DNA from: Seiridium cupressi
Taxonomy: Eukaryota; Ascomycota; Sordariomycetes; Amphisphaeriales; Sporocadaceae
DNA length: 64,000 nt
Assembly (NCBI GenBank): GCA_036674765.1
Contig: JARVKI010000033.1
Coordinates: 248,001-312,000, forward strand
Direction of reading: 5' to 3'
Shown here: piece after piece, positions 11,185 to 24,236 of the stretch
Layout of the letters: every line of letters starts with the position of its first letter
How positions within the stretch are numbered: position 1 is the first letter of the stretch
The notes under the pieces: model-generated
Database searches by the model: none
What the model saw: the letters and a program-made list of their open reading frames with translations, nothing else
Told to the model about the DNA's origin: nothing
Translations under genes and position numbers: made by a program

Positions 11185-11238
11185 GGCCATGGAGAGAACC
11201 ATGTGGAGGACTGTAGTCTATGGTTCTCCCCATGGTCC
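11185..11238. repeat. Long inverted repeat (hairpin), arms 18-19 bp
   Basis: Arms 11185-11202 and 11220-11238 are complementary with one mismatch and one bulged base, around a 17-base loop. Each arm carries CCATGG and GAGAACCAT. It lies about 310 bp beyond the Flc stop codon. Confidence 0.75.
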
Positions 11239-11548
11239 TATAGAATATTTGTAAACAAACACACTATTCATGATAAGATTAAATCATAATTCCGCCAAGT
11301 TTTGAAGCAAAACATCCCACAATTAAAACACAAGAACTCTAGAATGGGAACTAAATGTATGTATACTCTCATTGATATTACACCATGCCTATCTACATAA
11401 CGCCAACTTCGCACCTATGGTATGATAGTCACATCTGTATGTCAGCCAGCTTTGTACAGAATCTTTTGGCCTCTTTGTGTTGTGCTCCTTCCAATATGAT
11501 ACAACCCTTTCCATCTTCCGCATCTCTTCTCCTTCCCTGTACTATCCC

Positions 11549-13861
11549 TTAGTAGCCACCAGGTTGCCGGTAACCACCATACCCACCAGCGTTCGGTAAC
11601 CTTGGCTCCCGTCCCATTGGCGCCGCGCCACCTAGTAGCTGCTCCCGGCTCTGATCCCCGCCATAGGGTTGGCTAGGTGTCAGCGGCCGGTTGTACGTAG
11701 CAACCGAGTACGGGTTCGCGGCGTCATTAGCTGAACCCAGGTACCGCTCGGGAGACTGGCCGCGGGTGAGAGGTTGCTTGCTCTCATGGAAATTATCGTT
11801 GAGCGAGAACGTGGTGGTGCTTGGCTCATCCTTTGTCTTGATTGGATCCAATAGGAGAGAGTTGCGCGCATCAAGAGGAGTGAGCGTGTCCATGTCACGC
11901 TGCATTTTCTCTGTAGTGAGGATCATAAGTTAGTTATCAAATATCACTTTACGGCCTCGCTGGATTGCGTCTTGCTGGAACTTACCCATCTCCTTTCTCC
12001 GCTTACGGTGCGGGTTCACCTTGATACAGGCTACAATGGCGTTCCAACCGATCAAGATTGCCAAAATACCGGCAAGAGCGGCCTGCACAGCGATGAGGAC
12101 CACTCCTGCCACGGTCTGAGTCGTTTGTGCGATACCAAATTCCTCCACGAAGATCAAGACACAGGCCACGGAGAGAACGCGTACGACCTGAATCATGATA
12201 TTGACCACATTAGATGACTTGCGCTCAAAGGGGCGGCTCCACAGCAGGAGAATCAACATGAGCATCTCAATGACAACTTGCGTGATCGTCTGCGCCATGC
12301 CGGAACCATCGAGAATGGTGAGGGCGCATCCCTTGGCAAACAGATAAACGATGACTGGAACGAAAAGCCACCAGTAATCCTTCTTGTACGACTCGTAGAA
12401 CAAGCTGTACTTGACCCAGAATTTCTTGTCATCGTACAAGCTGGAGACGTCACCTTCGGCGTTCTTCAGCTTACGGGCGGTGCTCCAGATCTTGTAAGAG
12501 AAAAATGCCAGAACAGCGGTGAAAAGACCGAGAGTAACACCAGCCAATGTCTTTGCTGCCCATGAATCGCCCTTGGTGAACTGGTACAAACTGATCATAA
12601 CCCAAACGCCGTACAGCAAGAGAATCAGGTGTGTGATGGCACGAGCGATGGATCCCCAGTAGTGCTTTCGGAACCCAGTCCAGGATTGAGGAAAGCTTCC
12701 GAAGAGTGCCCAAACCTCGAGGATGACCTTGACGAGCAAAATGCCAACAATGATCACAGCGATCACAATAGCAACGATCAGCAGAACAGTCATGTACGTG
12801 TTAGCTTGGGGAACGGCCAACTGTTCAACATAGCCCTCGATACCAGACACCGCAGTTCGGAAGGTCGACTCAGTGCTCGTAGAGTTGTCGCTAGTGGTAG
12901 CGGTAGTGTTGACGGAAGTCTCTATGTCTCGAATGGTGAGGGCAAACTCGTCGAAAGCACGCCTGAAAAGTGTCTTATCCGGAGTGGCCGTGGTTCCGTC
13001 AGAGTATACCAAAGTTGTATTCTGCAGATAATCAAAGCTTGACTCTGTTAAATTTCCGCCTGTCACGTTTCGGAACGAGTCAATTGACCTCTCCAAAGAA
13101 GCCCACGGAATGATGCCCGTGGAGAAGGCAAAGTTCTTCGCGAACGACTTGTAAACTTGGGGATAGTCGACCGAGTGCATCGAGTTGAGTGCGAAGCCCT
13201 GGAACACACCGATGAGCTCCGTAAAGCTGGGACTCGGTGCAGCGCCACCGGCTCCGGCTCCCGCACCTGATAACCCGGCGCCGATGGCTGAGACACCCGA
13301 AGCCACAAGTGCGACACCTGCCACTCCGGCCATGATGTATGATACCGCAGGCACGCTTGCCGTCTTGCCGTTGGTGACCTGGGACGTGATACAACCCACT
13401 TCCGATCCATCATCCATAGAAGTGAGGGTCAGTTGTGCGTTGGCAGCGATATCTGGCACTGAGAAAGCGATCGAAGGGATCGCGTTGGCATACGAAGAAG
13501 GGATATCCTGAGTGCCTTTCGCACCAAAGGTGCCCGAGGGAACGGGACATAGCTGGTCGACGTAGGTAACGGTGGCGCAAGGATTGAAGCTGTTACTGTA
13601 TACATCCTGACCGTACGCGGTGACCTTCAACGTTGCCGAGACATTTTGCACCTTGTTGCTCGTTCCTGACACGTCAAACGTGACCGACTTGTCGTTCTGG
13701 TTATACGAGATATCCACGTTGTTCACCCTGATGGCCGATGTGGTGTCGCAATTGCTGAAACTGCTCGTGGTTAAAATGTTGTCACCCAGTACGCCGACTG
13801 CAAATGTGGTTGCTAGAGCCGCCGCCCGCCTGATGTTCCATCCCATACTCGTCCGCGCCAT
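11549..13861 (-). CDS. Flc-family flavin carrier / TRP-ML-like membrane protein
   Basis: Two exons, 13861-11986 and 11910-11549 (745 aa), joined by a phase-1 GTAAGT...CAG intron. A signal peptide (RRAAALATTFAVGVLG) is followed by a lumenal ML-like lipid-binding domain of about 150 aa with conserved cysteines (FSNCDTTS, NPCATVTY, QLCPVP, VGCITS). Then comes a first membrane segment (VSYIMAGVAGVALVASGVSAIGAG), a second lumenal loop with N-glycosylation sites, and about eight transmembrane helices of the TRP-like domain between residues 375 and 640. The cytosolic C-tail is Pro/Gly-rich and ends GGYRQPGGY. Fungal Flc/Pkd2-type proteins act in the ER/Golgi or plasma membrane in flavin transport, calcium signalling and cell-wall integrity. 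An in-frame ATG at 13909 would precede the signal peptide by 16 residues and is less likely. Confidence 0.92.
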
Positions 13862-16819
13862 AGTGAAATGTGATGAGGTAAGTCTATAATGCGAGAAATC
13901 GGAAGGCAAATCGCTATGCTTCTATTCGATATCGGGTCTCTAAGGAAAAAATTGCTGGTCGTAGTTTCGTCGTTAAAGTGATGTGGTATCCTCCAACTTC
14001 GATTTCTCGCTCGCGTCTCCTTATGATATTGTGGTCTTGCTGAATAAAACACTAGACAGGAAATTGTGTTGTCTGAAGGTCGTCGGTAATCTGTATGTAC
14101 GATGGATATATGGCGGAATACAAAGGGTCGGGACTCTCAGAGCGGACAAAGAACAATGGCTAAAGGAGAAAGATCCAAGAATGGAAATGTTCACGTGAAG
14201 TCAAAGAGGCCGAGGGTCAACCTGGAACGAAGGAAAGAAGAAAAGGCGGATTGTTGCCTCTGAATCGTGATGTTGTTGAAGCAGTGTGGGAAAAATGAGC
14301 GTTCGTGGTGTTGCGTGGGCGCCTAGTAGTATCCCGTGGCCTCGATGGGGTCAAGGAGCGGGCGTCAAGTAAGGACGGACAAGAGGGTTGACGATAGTCG
14401 TCAAGAGGTCGAGGGTGAGAGACAGTGGGCGCATATATGAAACGAGGGGAATTGGCACGATGCGATAGGGTTTGGTAAGCTCTCCATAAACGAGGGAGGA
14501 GGACTAATCCAAACAAGATCTCTGAGCAGATGCCGAAAAGAAAGATGTGGTTAGGTCCGCTGTGGTTGGCGAAGAAGCAAAAGTCGAGAAAAGCGACGGA
14601 GAAAGACGCATGCACGCACGCACACACGCACACACACACAAACGCTTGACCCCTGGCCATTGCTGCTCTGATCTCGCCTGCCCATGCACCCCTGATCAAG
14701 ATCAGGAACCGCTTCACTGGTTCGAGACTGTCTGCAGAGATGGACCCTGGCCCGCGGGTCCCCTTCCAACCCCAGGGCCGAAATGGCGCTTGCCATGGGC
14801 CCGCTGGAGAAGAGCCAAGGGGTGATGGGCGGGTTGGGCGAGTCCACTGCGAAACTGCTAGGCAGGGGTATAGATGGTAGTCATTAGAAACGATTGGCTG
14901 CGAGGGCTCAATCGAGGTCTAGGCCAGGAGTCTTGGTCGACGGGACCCGGCTATTTTTGAAACGAGCCACCACCTTAGTCCAGCAAGGAGACGGCCAGCA
15001 CAGCAAATGAGGGAGACATTGAGCATGACGAACTCAATGCCCGTTTGCATGGCTGTCAAGATTGTCTGGCAGGCTGGAAATGGACATTGTTGACAGACGC
15101 CCTCGCGTGGACGGGGTGGAATGCGCTGCCGCTCTCCCATAGCGGTAGCTATCGTGGACTAGCCGCCATTGAGCACCTGCGTGCCCATCGTCATTAGCCC
15201 ATCCCAGCAACAGCAACGCTTGTGATGGCAATTGTGAAGCTAGCAGCCTCGACACCGGGGATTCAGGCTAGATTCACCGCTACAGGCAGCCAGCCGTTGC
15301 AACTGGCTGCTGGAAAGCGAACCTGGCATGTCGTCTCCCGAGCGTGGCGCAGAGGTTTTAGGCCACCGCATCAGCGGGGACCAGCGGGGCCGCGTCTAAG
15401 CCGCAACTGAATCAAGGCAGTTTGTGTCGCTAATCGCTAGCAACACGACGTCGCGGATTTACCTTTGGCGATCGACGCCTACCGGTATTACCAAACCCGT
15501 CTGCCAGATGAGAGTAGTCGTATGGCAAGAGAGCAACAGTATACCATTGTGAGAGACAACAGTCAGCATTATGCATCCAGTCTAGAAGGAATAGTAGCGT
15601 AACCACCGACGACCCGCCGAAGTTCTAGTGTAGTCGGCGGGCTAGTCACTGTTGTTGTGCGCAGCCTGCATAACAGCATCGACATCATAACTGCACCCAA
15701 CCAAGAAACAAATCAATGCGGCACGACTCAACTTGGAAGGCCGAGTGTGTTCATCGCCCCCTTTGAGTTGCATTCGTATTTCTTGTCGACAATGCCACTA
15801 CGTCAGGCACCTCGTATACTTTCTTGACCTTCAAGCGAACACCGTCGATCTTGACTGAACACTGCAATATCGCCCTTGGACATAATGCTGTCTTCGGCGC
15901 AAACTTCCTATTGTTTTCATACGTGCCTTGGATTTCTCGCATCTTGCCCACTCGGCTGGAATTGATCCAAGGCGGTGCAATGTCGATGGGTTCGTCTCAA
16001 GTTTATACAAGAGTGGGTCTTTTTCTATATTTGAGCGAAAGAGGTCAAATAACCTTTCGGAGCCACTCTGGAAATGAGCCAATATTCCTGCAATATTCCG
16101 CGCAGGCAGATTGCAAACCCGACTCTGGTAAACCAAATTGCCCTTGCCAGGCCCATCAACGCTTGGATGTCGGCAACGGAATTGATCATTACGGAAGGGC
16201 GGGGCCAAAGTTGACACCAGCGGAAGTAAGGTAGGTAGCGAAAGAGAAAGGAACAGTTGCAAAGTAGATCTCTCAGATTTGGCTCGAACGTCTATCGGTA
16301 GTAAAAAAGATTGCACCCATTTCTACTTGTACACACACTTTGACGCTTATCGCCTATGGCTCGTGAGTCAAAGCTTCATGTCTATTCTTCCTTTCATCGC
16401 CCCGTATGTGTGTTCGTATCCCCATCACTCATTCCGACCACCGTCAAGTAGTTTGCCCTGTTTCAAGCAATCCCACAACCAAGATGACACCATGATCCAA
16501 CCCATCAGAAACCAATATTTTCCAAAACTCCGTCTATCTAACCAAGAAAATGGAATTCAAATGAACGCCATCGGAAATCAAGGGGGATATCCGTGAATAT
16601 ACAACAAAAGCTCCAAAGAAACGCCAAGTGGATATCATTGTTGACCATCGTTGAAACGATGACTCAAGAATACTGCAGAAGGAAAAGTCCGCATGCTCTA
16701 AGGCAAAATAAATCCCAAGGAAGTATATGCGTGAACGCTAGGAGTCTCTGATGGGTATCTTTCGTAATATGGTACTAGACCGCAGCAGGTCCAGTGCGTC
16801 GAGATGAGATATTGACTTC
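13862..16819. other. Long interval between the Flc and C2H2 genes
   Basis: The first 800 bp are purine-rich on the plus strand (pyrimidine-rich on the Flc sense strand), as expected for a fungal promoter and long 5' leader. They include a CA microsatellite at 14608-14645. An open frame at 14217-14717 minus owes its length to this low complexity. At 15751-15945 minus a short frame (REIQGTYENNRKFAPK...) looks somewhat protein-like, but I could not extend it into a gene. The 16320-16819 segment is probably the 3' UTR of the C2H2 gene. Confidence 0.45.
14608..14645. repeat. CA/CG-interrupted CA microsatellite
   Basis: The segment GCACGCACGCACACACGCAC continues into a pure (CA)5-6 run. It lies in the presumed promoter or leader of the Flc gene. 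Confidence 0.85.
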
Positions 16820-19800
16820 TCACTGGGGGTAGAAGCCACTGTTGCCTGGATGAGGGGAGCGCTGATATGGTGATACCGAGCCATGGCTGCTGTAATGATC
16901 AACGTTGGGCATAGTAGGATTCGTCATGGTGTCGTATGACATCTGGCTTCCGCTTGGGTCCTGGAGACCTAGCGGATTACTGAAGTCAGGAAACGGCTCT
17001 AGGTTGTTCTGCATTGGCATGTATGCATTTCCATAGGAAGCCCCAGCCGATACAGGCATCGGCTGATACTGGGGGATAGAGCCGGTCGCGAATTGAGGCA
17101 TCATCAAACCGCCAGACGGATTCTGGCTCATGCTATCGTATTGGGAATTTGCTTGCGGGTTGTAGAACTGCTGCATTCGGGCGGGTGTCACCGACTGAAA
17201 ACCAAAAGCGTTGTGCGGACTGTGGCTGTAGTCTATAGGGTTCGAAAATGCGTGCGGCCGCTGCGGACTGAATGTAGGAGCCTCTGTTTTTACTGGGGTT
17301 GGCAGGAAATTTCGTGGCGGCGGATCCTGAACGGGACTAATGATGGTATCCTCGTTCAGGTCCTTTGCGGATACGAGTCGCAATACGGGAAGACTGATAT
17401 GCTCCATGTGCTTTGCAAGGTGGACGGTCAACTTCTTCCACGTAGGGAAGGTCTTGCCACAGAATCTGCAGGCCTCTTCCTGCGGCCGTACGGATGTCTC
17501 GACATGACATTTCTCAACCTTTTGCCAGGTAGGGTCGGTGCCGCCAGCCTTCTTGATGGCTGCCTTGGTCTTGGCCTTTGGCTCTGTGAACTTATGCTCG
17601 CGGACAAGATGTTGTAAGAAATTATCACGCCTATAACAAGTGTGCTTGCAGTCCTCGACGTCACAAGTCCACCACTCGAGATGGCGGTGTCCTTCGTTCT
17701 CATGACGTACCCAATCCGCCTTTCTTTTGAACATCTTGGGTTCACGACACCGATCCCAGGTACAGGTGAAAGGCTGTACGTCTTCATGAACGTGCTTCGT
17801 CCAGTCCGAAGGCTTGATAAACTTGCGCGCGGTAAAACAAATCTGGCATTCGAATTCCTGGATGAGGCGTTAGCTTTCTAGTCGGACCAGATGGGATTGA
17901 AACGCGCGAAAGGATCTCATGTGTTGATTTGCACAGATCGAGCACCGCAGAAAGAAGGGGGTTCTCCGGGAACAAATGGTTTTAGAGAGATAAGATAATA
18001 CTTACAGCTGGAAGTACCGCCGTAGAGGGCATTGGGATACCTGCAGGGAAAGTCTCCGTGTTGATTGCACCTTCATGTGGCGCTGTATCACCATCTGATG
18101 ACTCTGGGCGGGTTGAGAGGGGATCTATGCCACGAACATCAAGTTTACTGTCCAACGGAACTGCCATTCCTCCAGTCTCTTTGCAGAAAGCACCAGAGCT
18201 GCAGTGGCCTGAGCGAGCTGCCTTGAGGTGTTTGATCTTCTGATTCTGGAGGTTCTTGTATCGAACAACCATCTGGTGCGCAATCCGTTCGACCAAATAC
18301 TGGTTCGTATGCGAAAGAGCAGGGTTGAGGCGGAGAATGTGTTGCTGAAAACCTTCAAAGTTTGGATTGATATCTTCTGCTCTGCTGGTATCTATTTTCA
18401 TGTCGGCATCATCGTATCCCTCGTCATCCTCGTCGTCATCGTCTTCTGGCTCTAACAAAGATTGAGGGTTGGCTAACTGAGCAATAGGCGGACCGCCAGC
18501 CTTCTTCAGCATGCTGACGATGTTGGGGTGCGATGACTCCGACTTCGGTATCTCGGTCTTGCTTCTTGGTCTTCTCAGAGTGTTCTTGACCGGCGCTAGG
18601 CCAAAGGGACTCTTCGGGGAAGCCATAGATGACGCACTGATAGAGCCAGTTCGAGCATGCGAAGCACCAATAGATGCAGCGCCAGTAGCCATACCAACAA
18701 TGGCTGTGTTTAAGCTCGGCATTTGCTTCTGCCTTATTCCCCAGCTCGGAGTGCGTGAAGGGGGAGCTAGGCTGTCACGGGATTCTCTGCGGTTACTCGA
18801 ATTCGGCTCCTCAGAAACCGAGTCTTCTCCGCTGGTCCCCCTGCGTTTCAAGAGCTGGCTATGACTAGGTCTTCTGACCAGACTCGAGATCTCCTTCAAA
18901 AGACTTGGGCGGCGTGAAGACGAGTCACCTTTCAAGGTTAACTTCTTGAAGAAGCCGCCACTGATCACTCCTTCCGTGTCAATAATGCTCGGCATGCTTC
19001 TGCGTCGAGTTCCCCAAGTAGCCGCATGAGAGACGACCGAGGCATTATCTTGACACATCCGCTCGAACTTCTGAATCGCTGCCTGTGAAGTCTCTGGTTG
19101 GTTTCTCCTCGAATCAATAGGGTGAACCATAGGCGCATCCCCCCAGTTGCGCATCGGCAACAGATCATAGTCCGTCTGATCAAAACTATTGACTGGTCCC
19201 TCGGCATTCCGATCCCCACCGAAGTCTGCATTGTAGTAAACTTGATCGGGGACGTGTCTATTCACAGTCGCATGACCAAGTGGGATTTCTTGAGTAGGAA
19301 TGTTGTCATCTTCAGCTGGATGATGGCTGGCAAGATTAGTGGTCGGCGCACTAGGAGGGAAGTAGCCTGTCTGATCAAGGGTATTCGAAACCCAGGAAGC
19401 CACCTGCTGGTTCTTCGCGTCGACTACACGAGCAGTAGCTAGCTGGTTGGGACTCTTGGTCTCTGTAGAGGAGCGACTATCGGGGGCAAGTCCGCGTTGG
19501 CCAGTTGCAGAATTGGGGACCCAGCTGCCTTGTGTGTCTCGTGACACACTTGGCAACGAACCATGCAGCGTCGCGGTGGAGAGCGCATCTTCGTTGCCCA
19601 TGCGAACGTTCCGGGAACTCTGGGTTCCTGGAGTGAATGACCTCTCAAGTGTATGCACCGGATGTTCGCCCTCTTTGCCCCATACCGAGACTGTCACACG
19701 AGGGCTAGTCATGGCGAGGGTGGCTGGCGCAGGGCTGTCGGCGCTGGACCAGCTCTCTGTTACCGTGTTAGCGATCTTTCTAGAAAGGCTTTTCACAGAG

Positions 19801-20449
19801 AACACCAAAAACAGAGTTGGTTTCGGCGCAACTAGCATCAGGTGCATAAATCATGATAAAAGTTACAGCTGGAGAACGAATTCCATTTGTTGGCTTCATT
19901 TCCGACCTTGGTCGAAGTGCAATGGCACATTACATATCTCAATGGAGGCTAAGAAGACATTGATTACTAACCTGCGTTGGTCTCTGGTGTCAGGTGAGGT
20001 GCTGATATATTTGACTCTACCGAAGCAGGTTCTTCGGGGGATGGAGGGTCTGATTGTCCATAGGGATGGCCGCCTGAGGATGCCTGGTTCCAGCTCGACT
20101 GTGTGTCGTAGTTGAAGGACGGCCCCTCGTCGAGGAATGACGGTGTCCCGCCGTCAGGGTCGTTGAAGTTGACGCCAAAGAAGGGATCCCCAAATTCGCT
20201 GCTGAAGTCACTCGGCAAGACACTCAAGCTCGACGTGGACTCTGCCGGGGTGTAGGAGTTGTTGATTGGAGACGCCGAGTTGCTCCGTATATGGGAAGAA
20301 TACGGCGACAGCAACTGCTGGGAATTGAGAGCGCCGGCTTGGTTGGGTTGTGTATAAGTAGTGTCGGTATAGTGGGGTTCGTGATCCCGGTTGTCTGTGT
20401 GGCCGTGAAGAGACGCCGGGGATACGGTATAGGAGTAGGTTGAAGACAT
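16820..20449 (-). CDS. Large C2H2 zinc-finger transcription factor
   Basis: Three exons, 20449-19972, 19756-18006 and 17857-16820 (1088 aa), in phases 1 and 0 with GTTAGT...CAG and GTAAGT...CAG introns. The first 740 residues are largely disordered. They are Ser/Pro/Gln/Asn-rich, have an acidic run (EPEDDDDEDDEGYDD) and a short helical segment (HTNQYLVERIAHQMVVRYKN). The zinc-finger block starts right at exon 3, near residue 744: FECQICFT...W-T-K-H-V-H, FTCTWDRC...RHENEGH, WWTCDVEDC...HLVREH, and after a gap CRFCGKTF...HLAKHM. The C-terminus is Gln/Asn/Pro-rich. The arrangement matches a conserved Pezizomycotina C2H2 family of unassigned role. The intron immediately before the finger block suggests that isoforms could separate the regulatory and DNA-binding parts, which is inference. 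Confidence 0.9.
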
Positions 20450-23036
20450 GTTGGTTCCAGGGGAGGTGGGTGAATTGAGGCTTGTATATCAAATATGCGG
20501 GACTAGAACTGTTCAGTTCCCGAAGCGTGTCGTCCCATCCGCATGTTCTCGAGTGGGAGCGCGAAGTGCTTGGATCGCAGCCTTGCGATCGCTCGGGGCA
20601 ATGCGCTTGATACAATGGCGATAGGAATGCGATTGCTGGTCGCTGGCCTCTGTAGCTACTCGAAGTTGTCGCGCGCACTCTTTGAAGTCACAAAATGAGA
20701 ATACTGGACGTATCGAGCGCAGAAGGATGAGGTTGGTGAGGTTGGGAAAGGAAGAGCATGAAGATGGAACTGGCCTTACCTCTGACGAGCGCTTAGACGA
20801 TGCGCTTGTGGAGGTGGAGATCCGCAGCGGGCGAAGGTGGAAATACTCTAGTTAGTACCTCTAGTGCTAGTTGCCGAGTAAAGGTACTTGAGAGTACAAC
20901 CTGATGAAGACGTGCCGATAGGGCTCCAGGGGATTGTGCTCTGTCTAGGATGAGTCCGTGAGAAGACAGAATCGGCATAGAGGCAGGGTGAGGTTTGTGG
21001 CAGAGAGGAAGAGGCACGGAGGCTTGACGAGGTGTCCTAACGGGCAGACTCTCTGGGCAGATTCAGGCGTACTGCGGCTCAAGCAGAAGTAACTCGACTG
21101 GCGAACTATTGGACGGTGCCCCGTCATTTGGTCATCGTCAGCCCACCGAGGCGTTTCCCGATAGGGCAGGGGTCCGCTAGGCGTTCTTCTCAGCCCCAGG
21201 CAAGCCAGGCGCCAGGGTCGCCATAATGCCCATTGTCCCGCCCGATTCCCGCCATCGCACTGGCTAGGGGGGTCAACTGGTTTCCGAATTGGAACGCATG
21301 GAACCCAAGGTTAAAAGGCCAGAGCCATTCCCAACATGGGGCAGAGTGGCTGTACGGCTCGATATGGCGACCGAATGGGTAAGCACGGCAGAAATATAGG
21401 TTTATCTCGGGTTCATCAACTCGCTGCAAGTCACAATGCGGCGACTCGGTAAGCAGACGGGGGTTTACCAGCGACAAAAGAGCGCGATGAGATGAGATGA
21501 GATGCGCAGGATAGGATGAAATATGGTGCCTGCTCCTTCCATATGCTAGCCACATGTGGACCTCCGAGTCTATGGACTGGTCATGTGCCATTAGTCACCA
21601 TCGCGAAGAGCGAACGAGCGATAGACCCAAATCCCTCGACCTGGAGCTCACCCATGACCACAGCCGATGCGCTCCGAGAGCTTACGCTACATTACAGACC
21701 GACGGGATATAGTAGGGTGGTAAGTCTAGCCACATACAAGCTCGAAACATCATTGAACACGGTCACCCAGCTGCACCGTGATGTTATTATTTCCAGAAGC
21801 CATTCTCGTTCTTGGGCCAATCTCGAGGCACAGCCACGTTTGTGTGGCATCCCACCATAATGGTTACACAGAGACTTGCGCTAAAACGTTCATGGAACCT
21901 CTAGCGAAGCATTGGCAGGGTAAGCGACTTCTCATAGGAATTGATGATATCCATCAACTGGAGCTCTGCAGTACTTTTGAGCCGCCGGCATCTCCTATGG
22001 ACTCTCTTAAGTGGCATGATAAGTTAAATCTGTACCTGGAGCACTGATAGACAATGCCTGTCGATTACGCAATGGGCACTGAATCCTCGCGGCGCGTGAT
22101 CGGCCTTGCAGACGGCGGCAGTTTTCTACCTAGCACAATGAGATACCCGCGCGGCCTGGGTAGAACCCCGCAGATCAGCAGTTGTAGAGCCAGGGAGACT
22201 GACTTGGTGAGGCAGGGCTCGGTAAGGGCTGCCGAGGGGGGCACTGGGCATTTGCGTTTGACACTTTTATCTCGAGAGGCATCATCTCAGAAACGGAGAA
22301 GAAAAAGTTGCAGGTCTGATCTGCACAAGGAAGTTCGAGTCGAGGGATTCTGATTGCCGTAGGAAAATCCGACAGCGAGACTCGAGACCAGAAGGAATCA
22401 GGATTCGGGATTTGCCGCGCTTGGGTTTAAGGTTGTTCCCTTTCGGGGCTAAGGTGCGCGAGTTTGAGCGAGAGCTTTCTCCACTTGGAAAGCAGTGGTT
22501 GAAGTTGATCTCAACGTCACTTGCATTAGGTATGCAAGACACAGCCTGACTCGGCTCGCCGATACGTCGTCACTGAAAACGCCCGGGGGATAGAGGAAAC
22601 CATGTTCCAGGTCAGTAACCCTACGAAGATCCGGCAGACCAGCTCCTCACGGATTGCACCCTGGCTGGCAGTGCCTCGATCTTGCTAATAGCCGTACAGC
22701 CACATCCTGAGGAGTAAGTTTGCATACATGGGACCACTAGGCATTCGATATGCATGCTTTTTGTATAGAGAATACAACGATACGGCTTAATGATATACTG
22801 CCAAAGTGGCATTTGCTAATACGATACGTTCCAGCCATCTTCATCTTCGGCTCCATCGAGCGAGATCTGTGGTGCTTACATCTGATGAGTGAGTTTACCT
22901 TTCTTCGTTCCGATGTCGAGCTTGATATTTCTTTATAGACCTGCGGAAATCCGTAGAGAGTGCTCCAAAGCCAATTGCATCCTCTATACACTGGGTAAAT
23001 GGATCATGTGCTAATGGCCCAATTCTCTAAATAAAG
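20450..23036. other. 2.6-kb interval upstream of the C2H2 gene
   Basis: This region should contain the promoter and leader of the C2H2 regulator (20450 to about 21200, minus strand). A GATGA microsatellite stands at 21483-21503. From 22560 onward several donor- and acceptor-like sites (GTCAGT at 22612, GTAAGT at 22711, GTGAGT at 22888, GTAAAT at 22995) suggest 5' exons of the DUF202-like gene, which I could not assemble with confidence. Confidence 0.4.
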
Positions 23037-23370
23037 ACTTGTGGAGATACGAGCGGCACAGCGCACCTTCGAGGGCGCCTACATGCGCACAGCGCTGTCT
23101 CAATTCAGCTTCGCTCTCATCATCCTCAAGATCTTCACCTCGGAGTTCTACACCATAGGCGCGCTCTTCTCTCTGTACGGGGCAGCTATCATGCTTGTTG
23201 CCATATATCGTCGATACCACGGCAACAAGGAGTTCTTCACCACAACCGACGACGGCGGCGAACTGCAGAAGAAGTTCCGCACGAGCGGTAATAGCGTCCT
23301 CCTGCTGACCATCATCAGCCTGTTTGCCTACATCGCCCTCCTTGTGCTCACATGGCAGCTAGAGGCGTAG
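23037..23370 (+). CDS. DUF202-like small integral membrane protein (last exon)
   Basis: The open frame from an AAAG acceptor at 23036 to the TAG at 23370 encodes about 111 residues. It starts VEIRAAQRTFEGAYMRTALS, which matches the DUF202 signature in which an Arg-Thr segment precedes the first helix. Three transmembrane helices follow (FALIILKIF, GALFSLYGAAIMLVAIY, SVLLLTIISLFAYIALLVL), with a polar loop after the second. The fold is known from bacterial YidH-type proteins and from the membrane domain of fungal VTC proteins. Its biochemical role is not established. There is no ATG before the frame: the preceding in-frame codon is TAA. At least one 5' exon must therefore exist, and phase 2 at the acceptor fits a GTAAAT donor at 22995. 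The 5' structure is unresolved. Confidence 0.65.
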
Positions 23371-24014
23371 AACAGTGGTGTTGTAAACCGAGGTTTTCCT
23401 CTGCCCGGGGATCTCATCCCCAAGGGCGAAGTGTCGGTGCCTTCTTGGCTATGAGCTGGACCGCATAACCGCACTGTCTTCATATCGGCTATACAAGGTT
23501 GCTGTATCGTCACTGTTCGTAGTCAAGGGTATATTTGTCCTCTGGAGTGCCCCTTACGCGGGGCCGGGCCGTTCTGTCATGGAGGTCTCGCTGCAGTGGA
23601 GTGCTGCTTATGATGTTATTTGAGTCGGGCTAGGAATTATGGAAAACAGGTTTATCATGATTTGACCTAGAGTCAGTGTCGGTGTCGACAGGAATGCCCT
23701 ATGTATATCCATATAGGGGCAGGCACTCCAGTGATGACGAGAGCTGTAGTCTTCATGTTCACCTCGGGTTGTGTTTGTACCAATACCTCATTCCATGTCT
23801 AGCTTGGGGTGGGTCAGGGAGGCACGAGTCAAGCTGTTGCAAGTCCACTAGGCAACATGATTTATGAGCATGGAGGGTAAGTTGTGGGTCACGAGCGATG
23901 TATCATACATTACAACTCAAATAGAAGCAATGTCTAAAGATTAGAAGGAATAAGGTAATGGGAATGTGATATATAACATACTCTTCTATATCGACTGGAG
24001 ACCTCCACCTCCGT

Positions 24015-24236
24015 CTATTTGTAGCTCCTGCATATTATTATAGTGTCCGTTGTAGAGGGAGGACATAGGCCCCGAAACGTCAGAATATCGATCAAGCTTT
24101 TGAAATGCCAGAAACCCCCAAAAATGCTGCCAACCAATAGCGGGAGTATAAACAAATGAACCACACTCCAAAAAGACGAGTCTCGTGCTTTGACAGCGGA
24201 AGCTAGCTCGTCAATGCTGACGAGGAAAGGCTTCAT
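24015..24236 (-). CDS. Hypothetical 73-aa membrane peptide
   Basis: The frame starts MKPFLVSIDELASAVKARDS and contains one or two hydrophobic helices (FWSVVHLFILPLLVGSIFGGF). It then ends in a short polar tail. No family is recognised and no intron is needed. The ATG at 24236 was preferred over one at 24281 because it directly precedes an acidic amphipathic stretch and then the helix. It could be a chance frame. Confidence 0.25.
   Translation of the reverse strand: MKPFLVSIDELASAVKARDSSFWSVVHLFILPLLVGSIFGGFWHFKSLIDILTFRGLCPPSTTDTIIICRSYK

Larger units (their letters stand above)
10323..11548. other. Intergenic interval with diverged repeats and a hairpin
   Basis: This 1.2-kb stretch lies upstream of the gene ending at 8657 and downstream of the Flc gene. 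It has no convincing gene. It holds the diverged repeat family at 10595-11075 and the long inverted repeat at 11185-11238. The part from 11240 to 11548 is AT-rich and probably 3'-UTR/terminator of the Flc gene. Confidence 0.55.

Noticed and set aside
14217..14717. 166-aa minus-strand frame with VCVCVCACVHA
   Set aside because: The open length and Cys/Val run come from the CA microsatellite and pyrimidine-rich promoter or leader of the Flc gene.
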